Origin: Geosiphon pyriformis
Lineage: Eukaryota > Glomeromycota > Glomeromycetes > Archaeosporales > Geosiphonaceae
NCBI GenBank assembly: GCA_016748015.1
Contig: JAAOMT010000659.1
Span: 820,467-884,466, forward strand
Reading direction: 5' to 3'
DNA: 64,000 nucleotides
Shown piece after piece: positions 35,276 through 45,535 of the stretch. Below the pieces are notes generated by a model, which did not search any database, had not been told where the DNA came from, and worked only from the letters and a program-made list of their open reading frames with translations. The translations under genes were made by a program, and so were the position numbers. The stretch's first letter is position 1; each line of letters opens with the position of its first letter.

Positions 35276-36665
35276 CCTAATCCCAGATTCATGGACACAT
35301 TCACTTATCAACAACTATATCAGTACCTATCGACACTATGTTTCAAGGAAATATTATCTCAACAGGAACAGAGTACCATATGAAAACAAGCCCAAAATTA
35401 TTTTATTTAAGACAACCAACTATATCGACGAGAATGCTGAAACCACTCCAACCCACAACAACTAATTAAGGACAGTGAAAGAAAAACTATACTATATAGC
35501 ATGCACTCAGATCCAACTGCAGGACACTTTAATAAAGACACTACCCTTGAAAGAACACTAAACTTATACTATTGGCCAACAATATACAAAGACATTTTCA
35601 AATACATGCTCAATTGTGACGCATGCCAACAAAGAAGAGGAGCAAGATCAACAGAACCACTTCGACCCATTCCAGTTGAAAATCTATTTGATAGAATTGA
35701 AATTAATTTGGTTGGATTTCTTTCAATTACATCCCAAGGAAATCACTATATTGCTGTAGCCGTAGACTATCTTACAAAATGGCCAGAAGCCAAAGCAATC
35801 CAAGTGGCCAATGCCAAAACAGTTGCCAAATTTGTGCATCAAGACCTAATTTGCCAACATGAATGTCCAAAAAAATTATTATCTGATCAGAAAACACACT
35901 TCATTAATAATACGTTGACTGAACTAAGCCAACAGTTTGGAATAAAGAGATCCTTATCGTTATCATACCACTTATAAACAAATGGATTGGTAGAACAATT
36001 TAACAGAACACTGTGTGAAGCACTAGCAAAAATAAGTCATAAAAACAGACAAAAATGGGACTTATTCATACCTTCTGTACTCTTTGCATACCGAACATTG
36101 AAACAAAATATGACTCAGTTCACACCGTTCGAACTAGTCTATGGAAGAAAAGCTACATTACCGATTGAACGAGTGATACTGTTATATCCAACCGAAACAA
36201 TCAATGAAGAGAATTTTGAGGCTACCTTACACCAAAGAACATACCAGCTAATGGAAATGTTGGAAAACAATCGAAGAACAGCAGCTGACAATATTAGTCA
36301 CACTCAAGAATAACAAAAAGAAAGACATGATAAACACCTATTAGAACATCCAATGGAATTCAAGATTGGAGACCAAGTACTATTACATCGTACAAAAGCT
36401 GAGAAACAGTGGAGTGGAAAGTTCGATCCAAAGTGAGACAATCCATTCTATATACACGAAGCATTAGGAAATGGAGCTTACAAATTATAATTGGAAGACA
36501 GGATTTTAAAGAAAGTAGTACATGGAAATTGGTTAAAAATTTATCATGTAAAACAGGAATCATTGTCATCAGTACCTTAACTAGGAACACAAATTTCATT
36601 AATCAGACCAGAAGATATACCACAAGATCTGAAACCAATCATCGTCATCGAAACATAGACAACGG
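35276..36665 (+). pseudogene. Element A integrase
   Basis: In the next frame after a frameshift near 35,270. HHCC zinc domain: MHSDPTAGHFNKDTTLER to NCDACQQRRG. Core: IEINLVGFLSIT (first catalytic Asp is Asn), YIAVAVDYLTKWPEAKAI, LLSDQKTHFINNTL (second Asp) and GLVEQFNRTLCEA (Glu). The C-terminal VEFKIGDKVLLHxTKAEKQ-type module is present with breaks at about 36,310-36,490. Not functional. Confidence 0.85.
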
Positions 36666-36738
36666 ACAGCAAATTAAATTGGGGAATTCAAATATATATA
36701 GCATTCAAAAAGCAGCAAGAAACGATAGAAATTTCAAC

Positions 36739-37472
36739 ATGGACCTTTCAGATCAAATTTTAAAATTATCTAAACAATTATTTGAAACAATTCAAAAATT
36801 GACATCTCAAATAGAAATAACAATTAATAAAAAAGAGATACAGTACAAAGATAAGAGCAGGAGAGAGGAGGATGAAAGTTCAATTAGAACTAAATGTTCT
36901 CTTTTCTACCCACCACCCAAAAGGCAATGTTGGAGGAAAAATTGCCTTTGGGTGAGGAATGGAAAAGAAAGAGGCAAAGAACAAAAAAAAGATTACAAAA
37001 GAAGATACTTGATCCCCGAGCTCGAAGAAATAAAAGAAGCTTTAGCTCATGGAACCGAACTCCCGAAACAGGGGAGTGGACACCTGACAACGCCCAGAAA
37101 TAGAAAAAAAGACTTCCTCCAGCTTATTGGTTCTACGAAATTGGAGAACAGCTTGACTTGAAAACACCATACGAAGACCTCAGCCAGAAAACGTTCAACA
37201 AAGAAACAATACAACAAGTAGAAAAATTCATAGGAAAAAACAACCTAATTCTACATTACAAAGCAGCATACTGACTATATGCTGCCTTCCAACATTGCCC
37301 AAACATACTATTGAATGGATCTATGAAAACCATAACAGTTAACAACATAGGACAAATAACCAATTAACAGTTCAAAGACCTACAAGAGACAATACTTGAG
37401 GCAACAATCGAACATTACACAAACAAAGCCATGATAACAGATACATACAGTTTCATAAGAGCTCAATTTTAA
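36739..37472 (+). pseudogene. Element A ORF3, conserved protein downstream of integrase
   Basis: Starts MDLSDQILKLSKQLFETIQK; one frameshift near 36,890, then MLEEKLPLGEEWKRKRQR (basic), then a C-terminal region QQVEKFIGKNNLILHYKAAY, NILLNGSMKTITVNN and FKDLQE to FIRAQF. The last 100 residues align with B2/B3 ORF3 (QQLEHFVRKNNL, PEILINKTIDMIT, QFEELQ, DRAQY). The N-terminal helical segment is also similar in character. Internal stops at 37,272 and 37,364. Unknown function; ends 14 bp before the LTR. Confidence 0.7.
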
Positions 37473-37486
37473 AAAGAGAGAGATAA
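37471..37486 (+). other. Polypurine tract of element A
   Basis: AAAAAGAGAGAGATAA immediately upstream of the 3' LTR, matching in position and composition the tracts of the B elements. It overlaps the ORF3 stop codon. Confidence 0.75.
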
Positions 37487-38574
37487 TGTTATCCAAGTAG
37501 AAAAACTGATCCAAAGTTATAAAGAGATGTGACCAAAATGTGACATTACATAGAATAACACACAATAACATTGGATAATGCGTTATAACGTAGGATAACG
37601 TGTTATAAAGCAGGATAATACAGAATAGTGTGCAATAACATAGGATAACATATTATAATGCAGGATAACACAGAATAATATGTAATAATGTCAGATAATG
37701 TGTTATAATATAGGATAACTAGTGATAATATAGAAAAACAAAGCAATAACAGAAACAACAAAGCAATAGCTAGCAATAGCAAGACAATTGAAAGCAATCC
37801 TGTAAAACCAAAAGAATGTATAAAAGCAAGTAGTTGTAAAAGTGAGAAAAAACAGACAGACAGACAGATACGAACCTCTAGACCAGAATTAAAAATATCC
37901 ATACTCCTTCATCCTTTATTATCTTCTCTATTTTATCTCCTGAAATAAACCAATTATTAAAAGAAATCAGAATCATGAATTTATGTTCTCGAACTTTGTA
38001 GAATTTACATGAATTAACCTTTGTCTCGTACCTCTATTCTAGAACAGATGCTCTTAGCATAACTGTCTCGAACCTATTAACGATTTGGACCAATCGCTCT
38101 TGATTACGGCAATTGACGATACTAATTTATCTTTTTTCTCTTTTCTTTTTTTTCTTTTTATTTTATTTTTTTTTTCTGTCTTATTTTTGTGAAGTGGCAA
38201 CATAGTAAAATCAACTGTCTGAAAATAGACTTTGTGATAGCCTGGTAAAAGAGAGAAGCTTCCCCTAAATTTTGGATATTAACATTATCTTGTTAGCTTA
38301 CCAAAAGGGCAAAAAGACAACACCAGATCCTAATGACTGTGCTCGTTAGCTTGAAGAAGAAAGCTCACATTTATGAAAAACATTGCAATTGATGAAAGAC
38401 AAACTCTGTGCCTTATAACCAAAGAACTTAACGGGTAAAATTCACATCCAGGAATAGACCTTCAGAGACTGATAATCAAGACTAAGCCAACAGAATTATA
38501 CGGAAAATGCCTCATTAATAATTAAGAGCACCAAACGTTACTATTTCCCATACCCACCAAGTTTACCCATAACA
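37487..38574 (+). repeat. 3' LTR of element A
   Basis: 1,088 bp, TGTTATCC to ATAACA, so terminal TG...CA with TGTTAT/ATAACA inverted ends. Same modules as the 5' LTR with scattered transitions between the two copies, so the insertion is not recent. Confidence 0.93.
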
Positions 38575-38578
38575 ATGT

Positions 38579-39146
38579 CAGTGTCCCGCATGTTAATCCT
38601 CAATAGAATTAGTAAACAACAACAAAATTAAAGCAAGAAAATAAAGAAAGAAAGAAAATAAAGAAAAAAAAGAAATAAGCCAAGGCAATTTGCAAGTTAG
38701 TATCCTGTCAATAGCCATGATCAAGAGCTATTGTTCCAGTGTGGTTAAGTATCAATTACTATTAACATAAAGTGTTAATAATAAAGAGTAGATTGAGATA
38801 TGAAATAATTATTTATTTGATAATTGTGATTTGGAGAGTGGCTTAAATTAAATCTAAACTGAGAGGTTTGTCTTTTCAGCTTCTAATCCTGCTGCTATAT
38901 ATACATAATTGAGATTTCTCAATTCCTTGATTTTTTATGACAGGAATCCTGGAATTCCTGGAATTCTGCAATTTTTTTGAGAGGAATCCTGAAATTCTGG
39001 AATCCTACAATTCCTTGTTGGGGAATTCTGAAATTCTTGGAATCCTGCAATTCTTAAGAGGAATCCTGGAATTCCACATTTACTATGCCTACTTCTGATT
39101 AGCTAATAATCATGCTAATATATTTCCTATATTTCTATGAGTAACA
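38579..39146 (-). repeat. 3' LTR of B2, right fragment
   Basis: Continuation of 28,064-28,355 after element A; ends GAGTAACA. Contains the TATATATA box (about 38,896) and GGAATTCC-type repeats. Confidence 0.88.
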
Positions 39147-39161
39147 TTATTCCCTCCTTTT
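39147..39161 (-). other. Polypurine tract of B2
   Basis: Minus strand AAAAGGAGGGAATAA, adjoining the LTR. Confidence 0.75.
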
Positions 39162-39819
39162 AATATTGAGCTCTGTCAAAATCCAACTCATTTAATTCCC
39201 CCTCTTGAAGTATTTCCTGAATTTTGTTTTTGAGGATTACTTGTGTTATTTGGGTCTGTAATTCTTCAAATTGAGCATTGGTGATCTTTCTCAATTGATT
39301 ACTGGTAATCATATCTATTGTTTTGTTGATTAATATTTCTGGTCTATCTTAAAATGCTGTTTGTATTCAGTATATAGCTCAGGCCTGTGTGGACAAGTTG
39401 TTCTTTCTCACAAAATGTTCTAATTGTTGTAGTATTCTTTTGTCAAATAATCGCTTTGTTTTATTCGTATATAGATTCTGGATATTTACGTGTTGTCCCA
39501 AGTAAAAATAACAATAGTTTCATGGAAATTGTTATATCCACCAATTCCAAGTTTTTTTAGTCAACTCTTGATATAGTGACTCTTTTGTCAACTCTCTTAT
39601 TGCTAATTTTACTTTCACAATAATTTTGTCCATAGTAGTTTTAGTTTTCTTCTGTGTTCTGAGTTGTAATGTCTTTCTAGTATTTTGATATCAAATGGTT
39701 TGTTGATTGATTATAATCTCCATTTCCTGGTGTTGGATCAATTGAAAGAGTTGTTGTACTAGTGAGTAAATGTTGTCTGTAATTTCCATTTTTCTGATAT
39801 TTCCTGTCACATCTATCAT
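39160..39819 (-). pseudogene. B2 ORF3, 219-codon protein downstream of integrase
   Basis: Exactly 660 bp with no frameshift: MIDVTGNIRKMEITDNIYSL, then a Lys/Thr-rich middle, then RLFDKRILQQLEHFVRKNNL, PEILINKTIDMITSNQLRK, AQFEELQTQITQVIL and ELDFDRAQY. Several nonsense changes, including TGA at 39,367-39,369 (CGA in B3) and a TAA where B1 and B3 have CAA. It is in the same frame as gag-pol and starts 25 bp past its stop. No recognisable family; predicted mostly helical. Confidence 0.68.
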
Positions 39820-39843
39820 GTCTTTATATATTCTTTTGATGGC

Positions 39844-41170
39844 TTAATTTGACATGTTATTGTCAATAATAATAATTGGTTTCAGATCTCGTGGAATCTG
39901 ATCTGGTTGGACTAGTATTCTCTGTACTCCTAATTGTGGAATATTACTGGTAGATGGTGGTATAGTGTTGTGATATGGTTTTAGTTGATCTCCATGTGCT
40001 GCTTTGGTTAAGATTTTGTTGTTCAATCTTAATTTGTAAGTTCCATTCCCTAGAATTTCTTCTATGTAAAATAGTTCATTCCATTTGGGGTCAAATTTTC
40101 TACTCCATTGTTTTTCCGCTTTAGTACAATGTAAAAGTACTTTGTCTCCAATCTTGAATTCAACTGGTTTGTCTGATAGTTGGTTATCATACCTTTCTTT
40201 TTGTTTCTCTTGTGCCTTTTTAATGTTATCAGCTGTTCTTCGTTGCTTGTTTTCTAGAGTTTTCATCAAATTATATGTTCTTCTTAGTAACGTTTCCTGA
40301 AAATTGTCTACAGTTATTGGTTCTGTTGGATAAGTGTTGACTTCTATCTCGACTGGTAGTGTTGCTGTTCTACCATATACTAATTCAAATGATGTTGTTT
40401 GTGTAGTGTCTTGCTTTATTGTCTGATAAGCAAATAGTATTGATGGTATTAACAAATCCCATTTGTCTTGGTTTTTTTGGCTGAGTTTTGCTATTGCTTC
40501 ACACAATGTTCTATTAAATCTTTCAACTAATCCATTGGTTTGTGGATAATATGGTGATGATAGTGGTCTCTTAATTCCGAATCTTTGGCTTAGTTCTGCT
40601 AATGTTCTATTCACAAAATAGGTTCTTTGGTCTGATAATAGTTCTTTTGGACATCCATGTCGACAAATCAGATTTTGATGAATGAATTCGGCAACGGATT
40701 CTGCATCCGCTCTTTGAATTGCTTTTGCCTGTGGTCATTTAGTGAGATAGTCCATGGCTACTGCTATATATCTGTTTCCTCTGCTGGTGATTGTTAATGG
40801 TCTGACTAAATCAATTCCAATACAGTCAAATGACTGTTCCACTTTGATTGGTCTTAATGGTTTACTGGGTTTTGTTTCTCCTCTTCACTGACAAGCATCA
40901 CAATTTTGAACATATTGGATGATGTCTGGATACATTGATGGCCAATAGTATCTCTTTTTGGTTCTTTTCATGGTTGCTTCTTTGTGAAAATATCCTGCTG
41001 TTGGATTTGAGTGTATGTTGAATAATATGGTCTCTTTTTTTGGCTCTGTAATTACTCTGGTTGGTTGCTTTAGATCTCTTCTATTTTTCCGATAAAGTAT
41101 ATTTTGGTGAGTGAAAAAATATTTTGATTGTTGTTTGATACTCTTTTGTTCCATTTGAGATAAATTCTCC
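39844..41170 (-). pseudogene. B2 integrase
   Basis: Zinc domain IHSNPTAGYFHKEATMKR to NCDACQ (40,885-41,060). The core region near 40,815 reads GIDLVRP with the first Asp kept; 39,844-40,614 has NRTLAELSQRFGIKRPLSS, NGLVERFNRTLCEA (Glu) and the C-terminal VEFKIGDKVLLHCTKAEKQW with GNGTYKLRL. Stops lie between 40,615 and 40,885. Pol ends at 39,844. Confidence 0.85.
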
Positions 41171-42690
41171 TTAAACTATTAAGTGTTTATATATTGTAGC
41201 AGTTGTTGATATTTTTGTATGTTCATTTTTTGTTATATTTTTGGGTTGAAATGTTCTTAGATTTGTCTTATTCATAACAAACTGTCAGCATTTCTGTTGT
41301 CTTTTCCCTTTTTATAATGTATCATATAATTATATGGTGTGAGTGCCATTTTCCATCTTGACTGTCTTCCATCTTCAAATTCTTGTTTTTGAAGTGATGT
41401 TAATTCTTTGTGATTTGTGTATACTTTAAACTTCTGGCTCAAGTATTTTTTCTATTTCATAACTGCCCAGTATATTGCTAAGTGTTCTTGTTTTGGTGTT
41501 CCATAGTTCTTTTCGGCTGGTGTTAAACCTCTGCTGGCATATGCTATTGGATGTTCTCTGCCATCTGGTTCTCTCTGAGATAGTACTGCTCCCAATGCTT
41601 GGCCAGATGCATCGGTGGTGATGATGAATGGTTTGCTGTGATCTGGATAGATCAGTACTGGAGCTTGAATGAGCTTTCTTCTCAGAATATCAAAAGCTTC
41701 TTGTTGACTTTCCATTTATTCATATTTTGTATTCTTGGTTTGCAGTTGGTTGAGTGGCTGTGCTATCTTGGAAAAGTTCTTGATAAAATGTTGATAGTAG
41801 CTGGCAAATCCCAAGAATGATTTCAGTTCTGTCATATTGGTTGGTACTAGAAAGTTCTTTACTATCTTTATTTTCTCTGGATCTGTTTTGATGCTGTTTT
41901 TGCTGACTATGTGTCTCAAGAATTTTAATTCTATCTTGCCGAAGAAGCACTTTGTTGCATTCAACTTTAGTCCAGCTTTTCTTAGTCTTTCGAACATTTA
42001 TTGAAAATGATGAAGATGATCATTAAACGTTTTTGAAAATATGTTGGTATTGTCCAAGTAGACAACTACTGATTTCCACAATAAGCCAGTATAAACAATT
42101 TCCATTAGTTGTTGGAAAGTGGCTGGAGCATTGGTTAAGCCAAATAGCATTACTTCAAATTCGAAATTTTTTTCTCTAGTGGTGAATGCTGTCTTCTCTT
42201 TGTCAGCTGAATTCATGGCTACTTGCCAATAACCACTATCCAAGTCTAATGTTGAGAACCATTTGTTTCTACTGAAAGCATCAAATAATTTTTGTATCTG
42301 TAGAGTTGGGTAGCTGTCTCCATGAGTTACACCATTTAGTTTCCTGTAGTCTACACAAAATTGGATCTTTCCATTCTTCTTATGGACAAGTACTACTGAT
42401 GATGACCATGGGCTCATTAATGGCTGAATTAACCCATTGTTCAACATTTGGTTGATCTCTTGACAGATGATTTCATTGCTGGCTAGTGGCACTCTATATG
42501 CTCACTGTTTGATTAGCATTGCATCTCCAGTTTTGATTTGATGTTGGATGATGTCAGTTCTGCCAAATTCATTTTTGCTGGCAAAGATATCATTGAAATT
42601 GTTGAGTAACATCTTGAGCTACATATGTTGTAGTGGGTCTAGATTTCCCATGTTTATTTGTTCTAATTGTTTTGATTGGAGCAAATAACA
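41171..42690 (-). pseudogene. B2 reverse transcriptase and RNase H
   Basis: RT: PWSSSVVLVHKKNGKIQFCV, FSTLDLDSGYWQVAMNSADK, FGLTNAPATFQQLMEI and VVVYLDNTNIFSKTF (YLDN, Asn codon AAT at 42,049-42,051), then FLRHIVSKNSIK. RNase H: FIITTDASGQALGAVLSQ, AYASRGLTPAEKNYG and KQEHLAIYWAV. Few stops (about 41,716, 41,998 and 42,507). Confidence 0.86.
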
Positions 42691-43521
42691 TTCATCTCAT
42701 CCATAGATTGTTTGTGATGTGATGTCGACATATCCACAAAGTTGTGAAAAATCTGGAATGGGGTTTGGTAGTTGATCCTCTATTTCAGTATTTAAGTATC
42801 CAATAATGATTCTAGCTGGTATTACTATGACATTTCCTGTGTTGTTGTAGATGAGGATTTTGATGTGACTGTAATCTTTGGCTGGTATATGGAGATTGAT
42901 AAATCCAATCTCTCCTGATTTGTAAAGGGTTGGTTCTGTTTCAAAAATCTGATGCTGTTCTTTTTTCTTCTTTTCTATTGCTAGCATATATTGGTTATAT
43001 GGTAGAATGGAAATAGCTTGACTGATTGAGATAATTTCTCTTTGGTTAACAATTTTTTTTTCTGCCATATTAACTGGTAGATCTATTCTACCCATTGACC
43101 CAAATCCTTGTATCCCTCTTGCTGTTATTCCTAACTCTTTCCTCTTTCCCACCTATACTAACTGAGCTATTCTAACCAGAGACAGGAATATTGCTTGTGC
43201 TATCTTTTCATTGGGCTCCATTATATAGGCCTTTTCTGAGTCATTTTGTAGCATAGCAATGATATTTCCTACATATTCTGCATTAATTATTCCTCCTCTT
43301 ATATTAATCTCTCTTTTTGCTAAACTACTCCTAAATGCTAATTGAACCATAGTTGTTGCTGGAATTTCTAGTGCTACTTTCAGATCAATGCAGGTGTATG
43401 AATGTGATTCCAATTTGATGGCCTCTTTTCCTGGATATCTCAGATTAAACCCAGCATCAGTATCATGTGCACATTCAGGCCTGATACCCTCATCATTATC
43501 ACTGAACCATTTTAGTTTCAA
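42691..43521 (-). pseudogene. B2 dUTPase domain and following linker
   Basis: The best preserved dUTPase: motif 1 HDTDAGFNLRYP, motif 2 AFRSSLAKR, motif 3 RGGIINAEYVGNI (catalytic Asp is Asn), motif 4 EPNEKIAQAIFL and motif 5 ARGIQGFGSMGR, within 43,085-43,470. One stop (about 43,153) lies between motifs 4 and 5. The linker toward RT carries PAKDYSHIKILIYNNTGNV and ends with an IYG motif near 42,697. Confidence 0.82.
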
Positions 43522-45535
43522 TTCTCTGGTAAGATCAGGGATTGCGATATATTGTTCATATTTTGTATCGGAGTTTGAATCTGAGTTGGAATTAGTATCG
43601 TTGTTGTTGTCATATTAAACGGAGCTAGAACCATTGTTTTCATTGTTGTCATTGTCGGAGTTTGAATTAGGATTGAAAATCGATTCCAATTCTGATGTGC
43701 AGCTGCTGATTGGCTCTTCTTCTTCGGGGATCGTGTAGATCATACATGGTAGTGGATTGTAAATGAGATCACAATCGTCACAATAGTCAAAGTCACTGGG
43801 AATTAAACAATAGCGACACAGTCTTGTATTCAACTGTGCTAGCCATTGTTTTTGCTTTTCTCTAGTGGGTGCCAAGTTTTAATAGTGTTCATAGAACTCT
43901 TCTGGTTCTAGGAAATTTATGACTGGCTCTGCATCCCAGTCAAGCTCGATGGGTTCTGGTGGGTTGTTTTTAATTACTCTGATTTCTTCTGGCGATGCGC
44001 CTTCAATTTTGGCACTTGCCATCCACCATAATTCATCGTCATTGTGTGGATAACTGTCTAATCTCTGTACAGCTCTTTTCCAAGCGGCTGCTATCAGTGT
44101 TCCTTTTCATACCCAGTCACTGATAAGGATTGTGTATTAACACGATACATCGCACGTTTTTCTATGTCCAGGAATGTCGTTCCACATTTTTTTATCAAGA
44201 AGGGTCTCCCCACAAGCTAAGCATGGTTGGTTGTTCCATTTTCTTACACATTTTGGTCTTCCAAAGTGTTCAAGGATGCATGAGCGGCAATAAAACTTAG
44301 TTGTTATTAAATATTCCTCATTATTACTACAGCATGCACTGTTATAAGTGATTACTTTTGCTGTTGAATTAATTAACAAATCTATAACTTGGTGCTCAAA
44401 AGCTACTTTTGTGGATAATGTTCTGTAAGTGTTGTATCTGAAGGTTTTGATGGATCTGAAGATTTTGTTGTGGAGTCCTTTGTATAATAGACAGAGATTC
44501 AATAGTGTCAATAGTAGATGTATCTTTTCAAGAATTTTCCCAATTTCTTTCTTAGTGTGGTGGCTGGATTTAGTCTAATAGTCATGCCCTTCTGGTAAGC
44601 TATCTGATAATATATAAAATCCTACCCTTATTTCTGGGTCTTTTACCAGGCTATCCTTGACGTCAATAACTCAGTGCTTTAATCCTTAATCAATTAGTAT
44701 ACAACAACAAAATCAAAGAAAGAAAGAAAAATAAAATAAAGAAAATAAAATAAAGAGAAATAGAGAAAATAAGCCAAGGCAATTTGGTACATTAGTATCT
44801 TGTCAATAGTCATGATCAAGAGCTATTGTTCTAGCATGGTTAAGTATCAATTACTATCAACATTTTATGTTGATAGTAAAGAGTAGGTGAGATATAGAAT
44901 AATTATTTATTTGATGTTTGGAATTGGAATGTTGCTTAGATTAAATCTAAACAGAGAGGTCTGTCTTTTTAGCTTCTAATCCTACTGCTATATATACATA
45001 ATTGAGATTTCTCAATTTCTCAATTCCTCAATTCTTTGTAACAGGAATTCTGAAATTCCTGGAATTCTGCGATTCCTCATCGGAAAATCCTGAAATTTCT
45101 AGAATTCTATAATTTCTCTGAGAGGAATTCTGGAATTCCACATTTACTATGTCTACCTTTGATTGGCTAATATCTACTGACTAATAATACTATGTTTCCT
45201 ATATTCTATGGGTAACAGCGCCCATTGACAACAACTTCTTGCCACAATTGATGTAGACAAGCTTAGGTCGACAATAGTTAGATCATTGTAGTATAGTGTA
45301 GGTATTATATGTGATGGTGGTTTGGGTGGTCTCTTCTTCTCTTTCTTTCCCTTTTCTTTTATCTTCTTTGTTTTCTTTCCATTCCCAGCTGGAAGTTGGT
45401 TTGCTCTTGTCATTGTCGGTCTATGTCAGATTATTAGTTTCCCAGGTAAGTTCTTCTTTCTGTTTTCCTTTCTTGTCATCATCTCAAATGAGTATTGGCA
45501 GTAGTTTGTTGTGGTCGACGTCAGTCCATGACATT
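43522..45535 (-). pseudogene. B2 Cys-rich module, split by a solo LTR
   Basis: N-terminal part 45,222-45,535 has a Lys-rich linker and NCGKKLLSMG. After the inserted LTR, FYCRSCILEHFGRPKC, QPCLACGE and TCDVSC follow (44,137-44,339), then LCRYCLIPSDFDYCDDCDLI (about 43,760-43,820) and an acidic Asn/Ser/Glu-rich stretch before dUTPase. Same Cys spacing as in A, B1 and B3. Confidence 0.65.
44340..45217 (-). repeat. Solo LTR of family B inside B2
   Basis: 878 bp, TGTTATAAG to GGTAACA, with no internal sequence. Target duplication GCAC (44,336-44,339) and GCGC (45,218-45,221), one transition apart. It keeps an intact TGACGTCA (44,658-44,665). It probably arose by recombination between the LTRs of a complete element. 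The orientation matches the surrounding B2. Confidence 0.9.

Larger units (their letters stand above)
28356..38574 (+). mobile_element. Ty3/gypsy element A, inserted in B2 LTR, plus strand
   Basis: 10,219 bp with two 1,088-bp LTRs and target duplication ACGT/ATGT. Same domain plan as family B (dUTPase, Cys-rich module, ORF3) but unrelated LTRs and diverged proteins, so it is a separate, related family. One frame from gag to RNase H, a frameshift near 35,270, and many stops. Confidence 0.93.

Noticed and set aside
36739-37472. ORF3 as an envelope-like gene
   Set aside because: No signal peptide, membrane span or Cys pattern; the sequence is charged and helical in character.
44340-44511. N-terminal extension of the B2 Cys-rich open frame into 44,340-44,511
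   Set aside because: This part is solo LTR sequence that happens to stay open; the real upstream coding resumes at 45,222.
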